The notes: a model not told the origin generated them from the letters alone. Positions 34,602 to 45,250 are shown, counted from the stretch's first letter. The stretch is 60,495 nucleotides of DNA from Thiopontia sp964415865 (GCA_964415865.1 CAYQBY010000006.1:1-60495), one strand, 5' to 3'. Numbers and translations: made by a program.

Positions 34602-34641
34602 CTGGCTTATTTTTCGTCTGATAAAAATCGGGACCAGACCC

Positions 34642-35757
34642 ATGAAACAACCTTGTATGAAACGCGTTATCACATCCATCATTCTACTCTCTGCCTCAAC
34701 GGTTGCATTTGCCGGTGAGTTTGTTGCTGCCAAGAGCAGTCGGGTGGGAGCCATGATCTCTCTTGGAGGAACTGTTATCCCTCATCTCGAGGTAAATCTT
34801 GTGGCAAAAATGCCTGGGGATGTCCTCTTTATTGCGGGCGAGGAGGGTGACTCATTCAAAAAGGGTGATCGACTCGCCAGCCAGGATATCGATGCAATGA
34901 TGGCAAAACGTGCCCAAGCCGAGGCTCAGCTGGCCAGTGCAGATGCTGGTATCAGAAATGCACAGATGCAGCTGCGTAATGAGATCGAAAACCCAAATTC
35001 ACAACCCAACGCCATGATGGGTGGTCTTCCCAGCATGATGACCATGTTCTCCAATCCGATGCGCAACATGAGTGGTCGTGGTGACTCTGGTATTCAGCGC
35101 GAGACCAATGTATATGGCATGAATGTACAGGTGGAAACTGCTGAAAATGCCTACAATCAGGCGCTGGCAGCAATTCGTGAGCTAGATGAAAATATAGAAC
35201 AGGCCACCATCAACGCCCCATTTGATGGCGTAATTCTGAGAAAAATGGTTGAGGTAGGGCAACCTGCACAACCTGGCGTCCCTCTCTTCCTGTTTGGTGA
35301 CACCAGTCAGCTACAGATTCGTGCCGAGGTTCCAGCCCGTCTGGTTCGCGGTCTACACAAAGGTATGATGCTCAGTGCGCGTCTGGACCAGAGCGATACC
35401 ATCATCCCAATTACTGTTGCCAGAATTTTTCCAATGGCAGACATGATGGGGCATACCGTAACCGTCAAATTCAATATTCCACAAACTGCTGATGCAGCCC
35501 CCGGTATGTATACCGAGGTTATGATTCCTGATCCATCAGCAGACGCGACTGATCTGGTCACAGTGCCTCACTCTGCCATCGAGTGGAGAGGCAGCCTCCC
35601 GGCTATCTTTGTGCAAAAAGATAACGGCAACCTGGAGATGCGTCTTGTCCGTGTTGGAGACCGCGCAGATAACGGCTGGCAGAGCGTGCTCTCTGGGGTT
35701 AAGGCGGGAGAGCTTGTGCTGGTAAACCCATCATCTACAACAACCTCTACAAAATAA
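34642..35757 (+). CDS. RND efflux periplasmic adaptor with methionine-rich hairpin insertion
   Basis: 371 residues with a signal peptide ending in STVAFA (about residue 24; ATG 34657 is an alternative start). HlyD/AcrA order: lipoyl half-motif (LVAKMPGDVLFIAGEEGDSFKKGDRLA), alpha-helical hairpin, second lipoyl half (ATINAPFDGVILRKMVEVGQPAQPG), beta-barrel and membrane-proximal domains. The hairpin is interrupted at about residues 115-150 by a Met/Asn/Gly-rich segment (AMMGGLPSMMTMFSNPM). Co-transcribed with the permease 9 bp later. No outer-membrane factor gene is present in the window. Confidence 0.9.
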   Translation: MKQPCMKRVITSIILLSASTVAFAGEFVAAKSSRVGAMISLGGTVIPHLEVNLVAKMPGDVLFIAGEEGDSFKKGDRLASQDIDAMMAKRAQAEAQLASADAGIRNAQMQLRNEIENPNSQPNAMMGGLPSMMTMFSNPMRNMSGRGDSGIQRETNVYGMNVQVETAENAYNQALAAIRELDENIEQATINAPFDGVILRKMVEVGQPAQPGVPLFLFGDTSQLQIRAEVPARLVRGLHKGMMLSARLDQSDTIIPITVARIFPMADMMGHTVTVKFNIPQTADAAPGMYTEVMIPDPSADATDLVTVPHSAIEWRGSLPAIFVQKDNGNLEMRLVRVGDRADNGWQSVLSGVKAGELVLVNPSSTTTSTK

Positions 35758-35766
35758 GAATAGACC

Positions 35767-38700
35767 ATGAGTGATCACAAAGAACCAACCGAGGGAGAGG
35801 AACTCTCTCATGAGACAGGTGATACAAAATCACATGATTTTACAGGCGACAAGGCTGTCGATTTTGAGGAGGTAACAAAAGAACTTGGTTTTGCTGGTGG
35901 TCTGGCAGAGTCATTTATCCACTCTCCTCTCTCTCCCCTGTTCTTTATTGCCATGATGGTGGTAGGGATCTGGGGGCTGATTGCCACTCCTAGACAGGAG
36001 GATCCACAGATCTCGGTACCGATGATCGATATCTTTTTCCCTGCACCAGGTCTCTCATCTGGTGAGGTTGCCAACCAGATCATAGATCCATTTGAGCGTG
36101 TACTGAGTGAGATCCCTAAAATCAAACATGTCTACTCTGCAAGTGATCGCGAGTATGGCGTTATAACCATCCAGTTCAAGGTTGGTGAGCCCATGGGGCC
36201 ATCCATTGTGCAGGTGCACAGCAAAATCCACTCCAATCTGGATTTGCTTCCTCAGGGGATAAAACCGCCCATGGTCAAACCCAAGGAGGTGGATGATGTC
36301 CCCTCCGTCACCCTTACCCTCTGGTCCGAGGAGGTGGATGACGAGACCCTGAGAACACTGGGTGTTAGTGTTCTTCAGCACCTCAAACAGATACCACAAA
36401 CCGGCGTCGGATTTGTTACCGGCGGACGCTCACGACAGGTACGAATCGAGATTCTGCCTGAACGTCTGGCTGGTTTTGGGGTGAGTCCCGGACAGATTGT
36501 CCATGCCGTTCAGACTGCCAATACCGGCCATACCGTTGGCTCAGTGGAGATGAGTGACCGCTTCTTCTTTGTTGAATCAGGCGGTTTCCTCTCGAAAGTT
36601 GATGAGGTCAAGCAGCTTGTAGTTGGGCAGCACCGAGGAACCCCAGTCTTCCTGAGAGATGTTGCCCATGTGTCAGAGGGGCCACAGGAGACCAAGGAGA
36701 TAGTTACCTTCTCAACCGGTCTGGCCAGCACTCATGAAAATCCTGTCAAGGATGCTGCAGCCGTAACTATCGCTCTGGCGAAGCAGCGTGGCTCCAATGG
36801 GGTTAGCGTTGTTAACAGTATTCTGGATGAGGTTAACAACAACCTGAAAGGATATCTGATTCCAGACAATGTTCATGTTGAGGTGACCCGCAACTATGGT
36901 GAGAGTGCCAATACAAAAGTGAACGACCTGCTGTTTAAACTCTTTGTGGCTACTGGAGCAGTAACCTTCCTGGTATGGCTTAGCCTAGGTATCAAGCCCT
37001 CAATTGTTGTTCTATTGACCATTCCAGTGGTGTTGGTAGGCACCGTCTTTGTGGCGATGCTTATGGGTTATACCATTGACCGGGTAAGCCTGTTTGCCCT
37101 GATCTTTTCCATCGGCTTTTTGGTGGATAATGCCATTGTTATCGTTGAAAACATCTACCGTCGCTGGTTGATGGCTGGAACCATGGATACAAAAACAGCT
37201 GTGGATGCAGTACGTGAGGTAGGTAATCCAACTGTACTGGCTACCTACACAGTAGTTGCGGCACTAATCCCCATGGGTTTTGTCTCTGGAATGATGGGAC
37301 CATACATGGAACCAATTCCTGCTCTGGGCTCTGTTGCCATGGTGCTCTCCCTGTTTGCTGCTCTGGTCTTTGCTCCCTGGCTAGCAATGCGTATTGCCCC
37401 AAGCATGGAGAAGCTGCGCAAGATGGAGGAGCGTGATGAAAAGATCGACGACAAGATGGACGTCTTCTTCCGCAAAGCGATCCTTTCACTGTCCAACAAT
37501 AAGACTCTTGGCTGGGGATTTTTGCTGGGACTGATTCTCAGCTTCTTTGCCGCCATGTACATGTTCTACAACACCTCTGTTCCGGTAAAAATGTTGCCGT
37601 TTGATAATAAATCAAGCTTCAGTGTTGTTATTGATATGCCTGACGGCACAGCACTACCGACAACCGCCAACTTTACTCGACAGGTTGCCGCCGAGCTAAG
37701 TGATATTGAGGAAATTATTGCCACCCAGAACTATATTGGTACTGCTCAGCCATTTGATTTTAATGGCCTGGTACGCCACTACTATCTGCGGCAATTCCCC
37801 TGGCAGTCAGAGGTTGCCGTTCAGCTGACCGACAAGACCATGCGAGACCGAACAAGTCATGAGATTGCCAGCGCCGTTCGTGAACAGCTACAACCGATTG
37901 CAGAGGCAGCAGGTGTTGCCATTACAGTGGTAGAGATGCCACCTGGTCCTCCGGTCCTGCAGACAGTAGTTGCCGAGATTCACGGTCCAGATGCTGCGAC
38001 TCGCCGCCAGGTTGCAGATGATATCACTCAGATCTTCCGTGAATCAGAGCGTATCTCTGATGTTGATAACCTGATGCGTAGCTCCATGGAGACCTGGCGC
38101 TTCGAGATTGACCGGGAAAAGGCATCACGACAGGGAATCTCTGTCGAGACCATCAACCAACATCTGGCAATGGTTATGGGCGAGTTCAAGGCTGCGACTA
38201 TTTTCCAGTCACTGATTCTGGAGCCAACCTACATTGTTATGACAATCCCCATTGAGAAGAGATCACATCTCCATCGCCTTGGTGATCTGCCGATAATGAC
38301 CATGGACCAAAGAACCATTCCTCTCTCCGAGCTTGGAAAGTTTGTGAAGGTTCAGCGTGATCCAATCATCTTCCACAAGGACCTGAGAAAGGTTGAGTTC
38401 GTAGTTGGTGACGCTGTGGGGCGTCTGGGTGCACCAATCTATGCCATGCTCGATGTGGAGAGAATCCTCGAAGAGAAGGGCTATGTAACCCCAGACGGTG
38501 TCTCTCTCCGTAGTGGTGAGTACACCGGTGCACCTGCCAACGACAAGCAGACAGGGTTTGAGTGGGGCGGTGAATGGACTGTAACTTACGAGACCTTCCG
38601 CGATATGGGAATTGCCTTTGGTGTTGCCCTGGTCGCCATCTACATGCTGGTGGTATGGGCCTTTGGCAACTTCCTGATCCCTGCCATTATCATGTCACCA

Positions 38701-39108
38701 ATCCCACTTACCCTGCTTGGAATTGTCCCTGGCCACTGGATTATGAATGCTGAATTCACTGCAACCTCAATGATCGGCTGGATCGCATTGGCCGGTATTA
38801 TTGTAAGAAATTCCATCCTGATGGTGGACTTCACCATGCACTCCTTCCGCGGGGGAATACCATTGGTTGATTCAGTGATTCTTGCAGCAAAATCAAGAAC
38901 ACGGCCAATCCTGATTACGGCACTGGCCCTGGTTCTGGGCTCTGCGGTAATTCTGACTGACCCAATCTTCCAGGGAATGGCGGTATCCCTGCTCTTTGGG
39001 GTTTTCGTCTCAACCCTACTGACTCTGTTGGTGATCCCTCTGGGCTGCATCAGTGCTGGAGAAAAAGTCTTTATGGAGGCTGAGGATATGAGCGCAAAAG
39101 AGAGTTAA
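35767..39108 (+). CDS. RND efflux transporter permease
   Basis: 1113 residues, AcrB/MexB-like architecture with twelve predicted membrane helices and two large periplasmic loops. The cytoplasmic N-terminus is extended (about 45 acidic/polar residues before the first membrane helix). The helix-4 motif reads LVDNAIVIVEN: AcrB has two aspartates here, this protein Asp454-Asn455. The helix-10 lysine of AcrB is replaced by Arg1014 in IIVRNSILMVDF. Proton-driven export is expected, but substrates (drug, dye, metal or lipid) cannot be told from sequence. Pairs with the preceding adaptor. Confidence 0.93.
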   Translation: MSDHKEPTEGEELSHETGDTKSHDFTGDKAVDFEEVTKELGFAGGLAESFIHSPLSPLFFIAMMVVGIWGLIATPRQEDPQISVPMIDIFFPAPGLSSGEVANQIIDPFERVLSEIPKIKHVYSASDREYGVITIQFKVGEPMGPSIVQVHSKIHSNLDLLPQGIKPPMVKPKEVDDVPSVTLTLWSEEVDDETLRTLGVSVLQHLKQIPQTGVGFVTGGRSRQVRIEILPERLAGFGVSPGQIVHAVQTANTGHTVGSVEMSDRFFFVESGGFLSKVDEVKQLVVGQHRGTPVFLRDVAHVSEGPQETKEIVTFSTGLASTHENPVKDAAAVTIALAKQRGSNGVSVVNSILDEVNNNLKGYLIPDNVHVEVTRNYGESANTKVNDLLFKLFVATGAVTFLVWLSLGIKPSIVVLLTIPVVLVGTVFVAMLMGYTIDRVSLFALIFSIGFLVDNAIVIVENIYRRWLMAGTMDTKTAVDAVREVGNPTVLATYTVVAALIPMGFVSGMMGPYMEPIPALGSVAMVLSLFAALVFAPWLAMRIAPSMEKLRKMEERDEKIDDKMDVFFRKAILSLSNNKTLGWGFLLGLILSFFAAMYMFYNTSVPVKMLPFDNKSSFSVVIDMPDGTALPTTANFTRQVAAELSDIEEIIATQNYIGTAQPFDFNGLVRHYYLRQFPWQSEVAVQLTDKTMRDRTSHEIASAVREQLQPIAEAAGVAITVVEMPPGPPVLQTVVAEIHGPDAATRRQVADDITQIFRESERISDVDNLMRSSMETWRFEIDREKASRQGISVETINQHLAMVMGEFKAATIFQSLILEPTYIVMTIPIEKRSHLHRLGDLPIMTMDQRTIPLSELGKFVKVQRDPIIFHKDLRKVEFVVGDAVGRLGAPIYAMLDVERILEEKGYVTPDGVSLRSGEYTGAPANDKQTGFEWGGEWTVTYETFRDMGIAFGVALVAIYMLVVWAFGNFLIPAIIMSPIPLTLLGIVPGHWIMNAEFTATSMIGWIALAGIIVRNSILMVDFTMHSFRGGIPLVDSVILAAKSRTRPILITALALVLGSAVILTDPIFQGMAVSLLFGVFVSTLLTLLVIPLGCISAGEKVFMEAEDMSAKES

Positions 39109-39132
39109 CCGTCACAACTCCATCTTCTCCAG

Positions 39133-39168
39133 AAATGGCATTGAGGTAGCAACCCCTCAATGCCATTT
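39133..39168 (+). terminator. Strong intrinsic terminator of the RND operon
   Basis: AAATGGCATTGAGG pairs with CCTCAATGCCATTT, a perfect 14-bp stem with an 8-base loop, running into TTCTTT. It lies 25 bp after the permease stop. Confidence 0.92.
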
Positions 39169-39227
39169 TTCTTTGTATTTACAAGGGATATATGCCAACT
39201 CAACAGAGCAAATATCCGGCCAGAAAA

Positions 39228-39256
39228 TTGAATAAAACGGCCTGCTGTTCTATACT
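39228..39256 (+). promoter_or_regulatory. Sigma70 promoter of gltBD
   Basis: TTGAAT (39228-39233), 17-base spacer, TATACT (39251-39256). Predicted start near 39263, about 54 bases before the ATG at 39317. No NtrC-type palindrome was seen in this gap. Confidence 0.7.
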
Positions 39257-39316
39257 TGCCGGCCGATTTTTGGAGTGGGAAAGTGCATCCACTCATCTGA
39301 AACATTCGAATTAATC

Positions 39317-42300
39317 ATGAAAAGATCTGAAAATAACCAAGAGCTCAATAACCCCTTTGGGGCCATGTACCGTCCTGAATTTGAACGTGATAACTGTGGA
39401 TTTGGATTAATTGCACACATGGATGGAGTGCCCAGCAATAATCTGGTTAACACTGCCATTGAATCTCTCAACCGCATGACCCACCGTGGTGCAATTGCAG
39501 CTGACGGAAAGTCTGGAGACGGATGCGGACTGCTAATGAAGCAACCGGCTGGATTCATGAAGAACATTGCCGATGAACAGGGATATAACCTGGCTGAAAA
39601 CTTTGCAGTTGGTATGGTCTTTCTTAGCCAGGATGAAGAGAAATCCTCCGCCGCACGTACCACCCTAGAAAATAATCTTTCGGGACAGGGGCTGAATGTT
39701 CTTGGATGGCGTACTGTACCAGTTGATGCAGAGAATGCCTGTGGGCCTCATGCACTAGCTATTCTTCCACAGATTGAACAGATCTTTGTCAATGCTGCTG
39801 CAGATATGGATGAGGTTCATTTTGAACGCGCCCTCTTTATTGCGCGTCGCCAGACGGAGAAGTCTATTGAGCCAAATGATGAGACCTTCTACATCCCAAG
39901 CCTCTCTTCCCGCGTAATCTCCTATAAAGGTCTGGTTATGCCGGAGTACCTACCTGTATTCTTCAGAGACCTCAGCGATGACCGTTTTGAGTCTGCCCTC
40001 TGCGTCTACCACCAGCGCTTTGCAACCAACACCCTGCCACAGTGGCGCTTGGCCCAGCCTTTCCGCCAACTGGCACATAATGGTGAGATCAATACCGTAC
40101 AGGGTAACCGCAACTGGTCTGTTGCCCGTGCGATGAAATTTGAGACCCCACTGATTCCTGACATGGATGAGGTTCGTCCTCTGGTCTCCATGACCGGATC
40201 GGACTCCAACAGCCTCGACAACATGCTGGAGGCACTGCTGATGGGCGGCATGGATATCTTCCGAGCCATGCGTCTACTGATTCCACCTGCCTGGCAAAAT
40301 ATCGAGCAGATGGACCCCAACCTTCGTGCCTTTCATGAGTACAACTCAATGCACATGGAACCGTGGGATGGCCCCGCCGGCATCGTGCTTACAGATGGAC
40401 GTTACGCTGCCTGTACCATGGATCGTAATGGTCTGCGTCCAGCGCGCTGGGTAATCACCAAGGATCGCCATATTACTCTTGCATCAGAGATTGGGGTCTA
40501 TGAATATGCGCCAGAGGATGTGGTGCAGAAAGGTCGTCTTGGACCAGGTCAGATGATTGCTGTAGATACGGAAACAGGTAACCTCATCCTGCCTAGTATG
40601 GTTGATGATGACCTGAAAACTCGCAAACCATACAAACAATGGCTAAGTGAAAATACTGAACATCTAACCACCAAATTGAACTCTGACGAAGGTGACAATC
40701 TTGATATTGAGGGAGTTGATGCCGAGCTGTTTCAGGCTGCACAAAAACTCTTCCAGGTCTCTTTTGAAGAGCGTCAGGAGGTAATCCGGATACTTGCTGT
40801 CAATGGCCAGGAGGCTATTGGTGCAATGGGTGATGACACCCCAATCTCTGTACTGTCACAGCGCAACCGCTCGCCATATGACTATTTCCGTCAACAGTTT
40901 GCCCAGGTAACCAATCCACCAATTGATCCTCTACGTGAACAGATTGTGATGTCACTGGAGACCTGTTTCGGTCGTGAGCTGAATATATTTGAGGAGGTAG
41001 AGGCACACGCCAGGCGCCTGCTGGTTGATTCACCAGTGCTCTCGAAAACCAAGTTCCAACAACTGCTTGAACATCCTGATGATGCCTATGCCCACGCGTA
41101 TATTGACCTTGGGTATGGTGATGACAAAGATCTGAAACAGGCTATTGATGCCGTATGTATCGCAGCAGAAAAGAGCATACGTGATGGCAAGGTAGTTATC
41201 GTTCTCTCTGACCGCAATCTCTCATCAGATAAAAATACTATCCATGCATTGCTGGCTACTGGTGCAGTCCACCACCATCTGGTGCAGACCGGCCTACGCT
41301 GTGATGCAAACATTGTGGTTGAGACAGGAACGGCTCGTGATCCTCATCAGTTTGCAACCCTAATTGGATATGGCGCATCTGCAGTCTATCCATGGCTTGC
41401 CTATGAGATTATCCATGAGATGGTATCCACCAATGATATTCAGGATTACAACCTGATAGAAGCTGCCCGCAACTACCGCAAGGGAATCAACAAGGGGCTC
41501 TTGAAGATCCTCTCCAAGATGGGAATCTCGACCATTGCAAGCTACCGTGGGGCTCAGCTGTTTGAGGCTGTAGGTCTACACAATGAGGTTGTCGACCTCT
41601 GCTTCCGTGGTACCACCTGCAGAATCAAGGGTGCCAGTTTTGCAGACCTGGAAAATGAACAGAAATCTCTGGCTGAAGAGGCATGGAATCGGCGCAAGCC
41701 TGTTGACCAGGGCGGCATGCTCAAGTTCATGCATGGAGGTGAATACCATGCATACAACCCTGATGTGGTAAAGAGCCTGCAGCAGGCTGTCCGCACAGGA
41801 GACATGGACGACTACAAGGTCTATGCGGACCATGTAAACAATCGCCCAACTGCCACCCTGCGTGACATGCTAAAACTGAGCGGAGAGCAGAGTCCAATAC
41901 CACTGGATGAGGTAGAGACATGGGAAAATATTGCCAAACGTTTTGATACAGCAGCTATGTCCCTGGGAGCACTCTCTCCAGAGGCACACGAGGCACTGGC
42001 AATTGCCATGAATACAATTGGCGGACGCTCCAACTCTGGTGAAGGTGGTGAAGACCCTGTCCGTTACGGTACAAACAAGGTATCAAAGATCAAGCAGATC
42101 GCCTCTGGCCGTTTTGGGGTTACTCCACACTACCTCTCCAGTGCTGAGGTATTACAGATTAAGGTGGCACAGGGTGCAAAACCTGGTGAGGGTGGCCAGC
42201 TTCCTGGGCAGAAGGTTAATGCGCTAATTGCAAGGCTACGTAACTGTAATCCTGGAACTACACTTATCTCTCCTCCTCCGCACCATGATATCTACTCTAT

Positions 42301-43816
42301 TGAGGATCTGGCACAGCTTATTTATGACCTTAAACAGGTTAACCCAGATGCACTAGTTTCAGTCAAACTTGTATCCGAGGCCGGTGTGGGAACTATTGCA
42401 GCTGGTGTTGCCAAGGCCTATGCAGATCTCATTACTATTGCTGGTCACGATGGCGGTACCGGTGCCAGCCCGCTAACCTCAGTTAGATATGCGGGCTCTC
42501 CTTGGGAACTTGGCCTCTCCGAGACTCACCAGATCCTTCGTGCCAATGACCTGCGTGACAAAGTGCGTCTACAGACTGATGGTGGACTCAAAACAGGGCT
42601 GGATGTTATCAAGGCAGCAATGCTTGGAGCAGAAAGTTTCGGATTTGGAACCGGCCCAATGGTAGCGCTGGGGTGTAAATACCTGCGTATATGTCACCTC
42701 AATAATTGTGCTGTAGGTATCGCAACCCAGGATGATCGCCTGCGTTCTGAACACTTTACCGGCATGCCCGAGATGGTAATAAACATGTTCCGCTTCATTG
42801 CCGAAGAGGCGCGTGAACTGATGGCCCAGTTGGGAGTGCGCTCAATTGATGAGCTGGTGGGTCGTACCGATCTGCTGAATATGATTGAGGGCAGCAGCAA
42901 TAAGCAGAATAATCTTGATCTTACTCCGCTACTTGATAGCTCTCATGTTCCTGTAGAGAAGCCTCAGATTTGCACAGCACCAAAGAACGAGCCGTTTGAC
43001 AAGGGTGAGCTTGCTGAGCAGATGGTAGCTGATGCAGTGAATGCTATTGAGTCCAGTGCGGGTGGTGAGTTCAGCTATAGTGTTCGCAATACAGACCGTT
43101 CCATAGGCGCGCGTCTATCTGGTGAGATTGCCAAACGACACGGCAACCATGGCATGAATGAGACCCCTATTATCCTCAACCTGAAAGGGACTAGTGGCCA
43201 AAGCTTTGGGGTATGGAATGCCGGTGGTCTGCATATAAACCTTGAGGGTGATGCCAATGATTATGTTGGCAAGGGTATGGCTGGCGGTAAGCTGGTACTT
43301 TATCCACCACAGGGATCTGTTTTCCGCAGTAATGAAACCCCCATCATGGGTAATACCTGTCTCTATGGTGCAACTGGCGGTCATCTATATGCCTCCGGTA
43401 CTGCAGGCGAACGTTTTGGAGTTAGAAACTCCGGCGCCACCACTGTAGTTGAAGGACTGGGAGATCATGGTTGCGAATATATGACTGGTGGCCAGGTTAC
43501 AGTATTGGGTCCAACAGGCGTAAACTTTGGTGCTGCAATGACCGGTGGATTTGCCTATATCCTTGATATGGACAATGGCTTTGTAGATCGCTACAACCAC
43601 GAGATGGTTGATATCCACCGCATTACCCCTGAGAACATGGACAGTCACCGTAGCCATCTACGAGAAACCATTCAGGACTTTGTCGCAGAGACCGGTAGTG
43701 AGTGGGGGCAGACTATCCTCAACAGCTGGGATGACTTCATCCCGATGTTCTGGCTGGTCAAACCGAAGGCCCTTGAGCTTGAGTCACTACTAAGCATGCA
43801 GAAGGAGGCCGCATAA
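39317..43816 (+). CDS. gltB: Glutamate synthase (NADPH) large subunit
   Basis: About 1499 residues. Makes glutamate from glutamine and 2-oxoglutarate. The N-terminal glutaminase needs processing to expose the catalytic Cys in ERDNCGFGLIAHMDG (Cys27 from ATG 39317). The FMN-binding synthase domain includes GGRSNSGEGGEDP and the 3Fe-4S cysteines in CKYLRICHLNNC (C-x5-C-x4-C). The C-terminal GXGXG beta-helix has GNTCLYGATGGHLYASG and GHGCEYMTGG-like turns. The start is uncertain: ATG 39317 has no ribosome-binding site, and ATG 39365 would give a 10-residue propeptide. Stop overlaps the gltD start (TAATG). Confidence 0.97.
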   Translation: MKRSENNQELNNPFGAMYRPEFERDNCGFGLIAHMDGVPSNNLVNTAIESLNRMTHRGAIAADGKSGDGCGLLMKQPAGFMKNIADEQGYNLAENFAVGMVFLSQDEEKSSAARTTLENNLSGQGLNVLGWRTVPVDAENACGPHALAILPQIEQIFVNAAADMDEVHFERALFIARRQTEKSIEPNDETFYIPSLSSRVISYKGLVMPEYLPVFFRDLSDDRFESALCVYHQRFATNTLPQWRLAQPFRQLAHNGEINTVQGNRNWSVARAMKFETPLIPDMDEVRPLVSMTGSDSNSLDNMLEALLMGGMDIFRAMRLLIPPAWQNIEQMDPNLRAFHEYNSMHMEPWDGPAGIVLTDGRYAACTMDRNGLRPARWVITKDRHITLASEIGVYEYAPEDVVQKGRLGPGQMIAVDTETGNLILPSMVDDDLKTRKPYKQWLSENTEHLTTKLNSDEGDNLDIEGVDAELFQAAQKLFQVSFEERQEVIRILAVNGQEAIGAMGDDTPISVLSQRNRSPYDYFRQQFAQVTNPPIDPLREQIVMSLETCFGRELNIFEEVEAHARRLLVDSPVLSKTKFQQLLEHPDDAYAHAYIDLGYGDDKDLKQAIDAVCIAAEKSIRDGKVVIVLSDRNLSSDKNTIHALLATGAVHHHLVQTGLRCDANIVVETGTARDPHQFATLIGYGASAVYPWLAYEIIHEMVSTNDIQDYNLIEAARNYRKGINKGLLKILSKMGISTIASYRGAQLFEAVGLHNEVVDLCFRGTTCRIKGASFADLENEQKSLAEEAWNRRKPVDQGGMLKFMHGGEYHAYNPDVVKSLQQAVRTGDMDDYKVYADHVNNRPTATLRDMLKLSGEQSPIPLDEVETWENIAKRFDTAAMSLGALSPEAHEALAIAMNTIGGRSNSGEGGEDPVRYGTNKVSKIKQIASGRFGVTPHYLSSAEVLQIKVAQGAKPGEGGQLPGQKVNALIARLRNCNPGTTLISPPPHHDIYSIEDLAQLIYDLKQVNPDALVSVKLVSEAGVGTIAAGVAKAYADLITIAGHDGGTGASPLTSVRYAGSPWELGLSETHQILRANDLRDKVRLQTDGGLKTGLDVIKAAMLGAESFGFGTGPMVALGCKYLRICHLNNCAVGIATQDDRLRSEHFTGMPEMVINMFRFIAEEARELMAQLGVRSIDELVGRTDLLNMIEGSSNKQNNLDLTPLLDSSHVPVEKPQICTAPKNEPFDKGELAEQMVADAVNAIESSAGGEFSYSVRNTDRSIGARLSGEIAKRHGNHGMNETPIILNLKGTSGQSFGVWNAGGLHINLEGDANDYVGKGMAGGKLVLYPPQGSVFRSNETPIMGNTCLYGATGGHLYASGTAGERFGVRNSGATTVVEGLGDHGCEYMTGGQVTVLGPTGVNFGAAMTGGFAYILDMDNGFVDRYNHEMVDIHRITPENMDSHRSHLRETIQDFVAETGSEWGQTILNSWDDFIPMFWLVKPKALELESLLSMQKEAA

Positions 43817-45222
43817 TGGGTAATATCTACCAGTTTATTGAGGTCTCCCGTATGGATCCATCCAAGACCTCGGCTGAACAGCGTGTCACCGAGTATAAGG
43901 AGATCTATGCACCATTCAATGATCAGGATGCTGCAACCCAGGCAGATCGCTGCCTATCCTGTGGTAACCCCTACTGCTCATGGAAATGTCCGGTCCACAA
44001 CCACATCCCGCATTGGCTAAAACTTATTGCCGATGGCGAGATCGAGAAGGCAGCAGAGCTTTCACACCGTACAAACTCACTGCCTGAGATGTGTGGCCGA
44101 GTCTGTCCGCAGGATCGTCTCTGCGAGGGAGCCTGTACCCTGAATGATGAATTTGGTGCCGTCACCATCGGTAATGTGGAGAAATATATCTCCGACACTG
44201 CCTTTGCTCGTGGCTGGCGTCCGGATCTATCCAGGGTTGCATCAACCGGAAAAAATGTTGCCATCATTGGAGCTGGTCCTGCTGGGCTGGGCTGTGCCGA
44301 TGTACTAACCAGAAATGGAGTGCAATGTGTAGTCTATGACCGTCATCCAGAAATTGGTGGCCTCCTCACTTTTGGCATACCAGAGTTCAAGCTGGAAAAA
44401 GATGTGGTTCGCAACCGCCGAGCTATTATGGAGGAGATGGGAATAGAGTTCCGCCTCAATACAGAGATTGGCAAGGATCTATCTTTTGGTGAGCTTGAGT
44501 CTGAGTACGATGCCATCTTCCTGGGAATGGGAACCTACAAATACATGGCTGCACGTATTCCTGGTGAGGCTCTTTCTGGAGTCAATGCTGCTCTAGACTT
44601 CCTGATCTCCAACATCAACCATAACAACGGTTATGAGAAGGATCCTGCAGACTTCATCAATATGGATGGCAAGAGAGTCGTGGTGCTTGGTGGTGGTGAT
44701 ACCGCCATGGACTGTAACCGAACCTCCATCCGTCAGGGTGCAGAGAGTGTTACCTGCTCCTACCGCCGTGATGAGGCCAACATGCCCGGCTCCAAGAAAG
44801 AGGTGGCAAATGCCAAGGAAGAGGGTGTTCAGTTCCGCTTCAATACCCAGCCAGTCGAGATTGTCGGAGATGGCAAGGTTGAGGGGTTAAAGGTTATCTC
44901 CACCCAGCTTGGTGAGCCTGATGAGAATGGGCGTCGCCGTCCAGAACCAGTGCCTGGCAGTGAGGAAATTATCCCCGCAGACGTTGTCATTATTGCATTC
45001 GGTTTCCAGCCAAGCCCTCCCGAGTGGATTGCCGGAAATCAGATTGAGACTGATGAGCGTGAGCGAGTGATAGCTGCTGAAGAGCAAAAGTTCATGAAAC
45101 AGACCAGCAATCCAAAGGTGTTTGCTGGTGGTGACATGGTGCGTGGATCCAACCTGGTCGTTTCTGCGATCTGGGATGGACGCAAAGCAGCAGAGGGCAT
45201 TCTGGAGTTTCTTGACGTCTAG
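43816..45222 (+). CDS. gltD: Glutamate synthase (NADPH) small subunit
   Basis: 468 residues. N-terminal cysteine clusters for 4Fe-4S sites (CLSCGNPYCSWKC and CGRVCPQDRLCEGAC), FAD-binding GAGPAGLGCADVL, NADPH-binding VVLGGGDTAMDC, and a closing FAGGDMVRGSNLVV. Transfers electrons from NADPH to GltB. Translationally coupled to gltB by one shared base. Confidence 0.97.
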   Translation: MGNIYQFIEVSRMDPSKTSAEQRVTEYKEIYAPFNDQDAATQADRCLSCGNPYCSWKCPVHNHIPHWLKLIADGEIEKAAELSHRTNSLPEMCGRVCPQDRLCEGACTLNDEFGAVTIGNVEKYISDTAFARGWRPDLSRVASTGKNVAIIGAGPAGLGCADVLTRNGVQCVVYDRHPEIGGLLTFGIPEFKLEKDVVRNRRAIMEEMGIEFRLNTEIGKDLSFGELESEYDAIFLGMGTYKYMAARIPGEALSGVNAALDFLISNINHNNGYEKDPADFINMDGKRVVVLGGGDTAMDCNRTSIRQGAESVTCSYRRDEANMPGSKKEVANAKEEGVQFRFNTQPVEIVGDGKVEGLKVISTQLGEPDENGRRRPEPVPGSEEIIPADVVIIAFGFQPSPPEWIAGNQIETDERERVIAAEEQKFMKQTSNPKVFAGGDMVRGSNLVVSAIWDGRKAAEGILEFLDV

Positions 45223-45250
45223 TTATTGGTAGACAGATGACTGGTTACAG

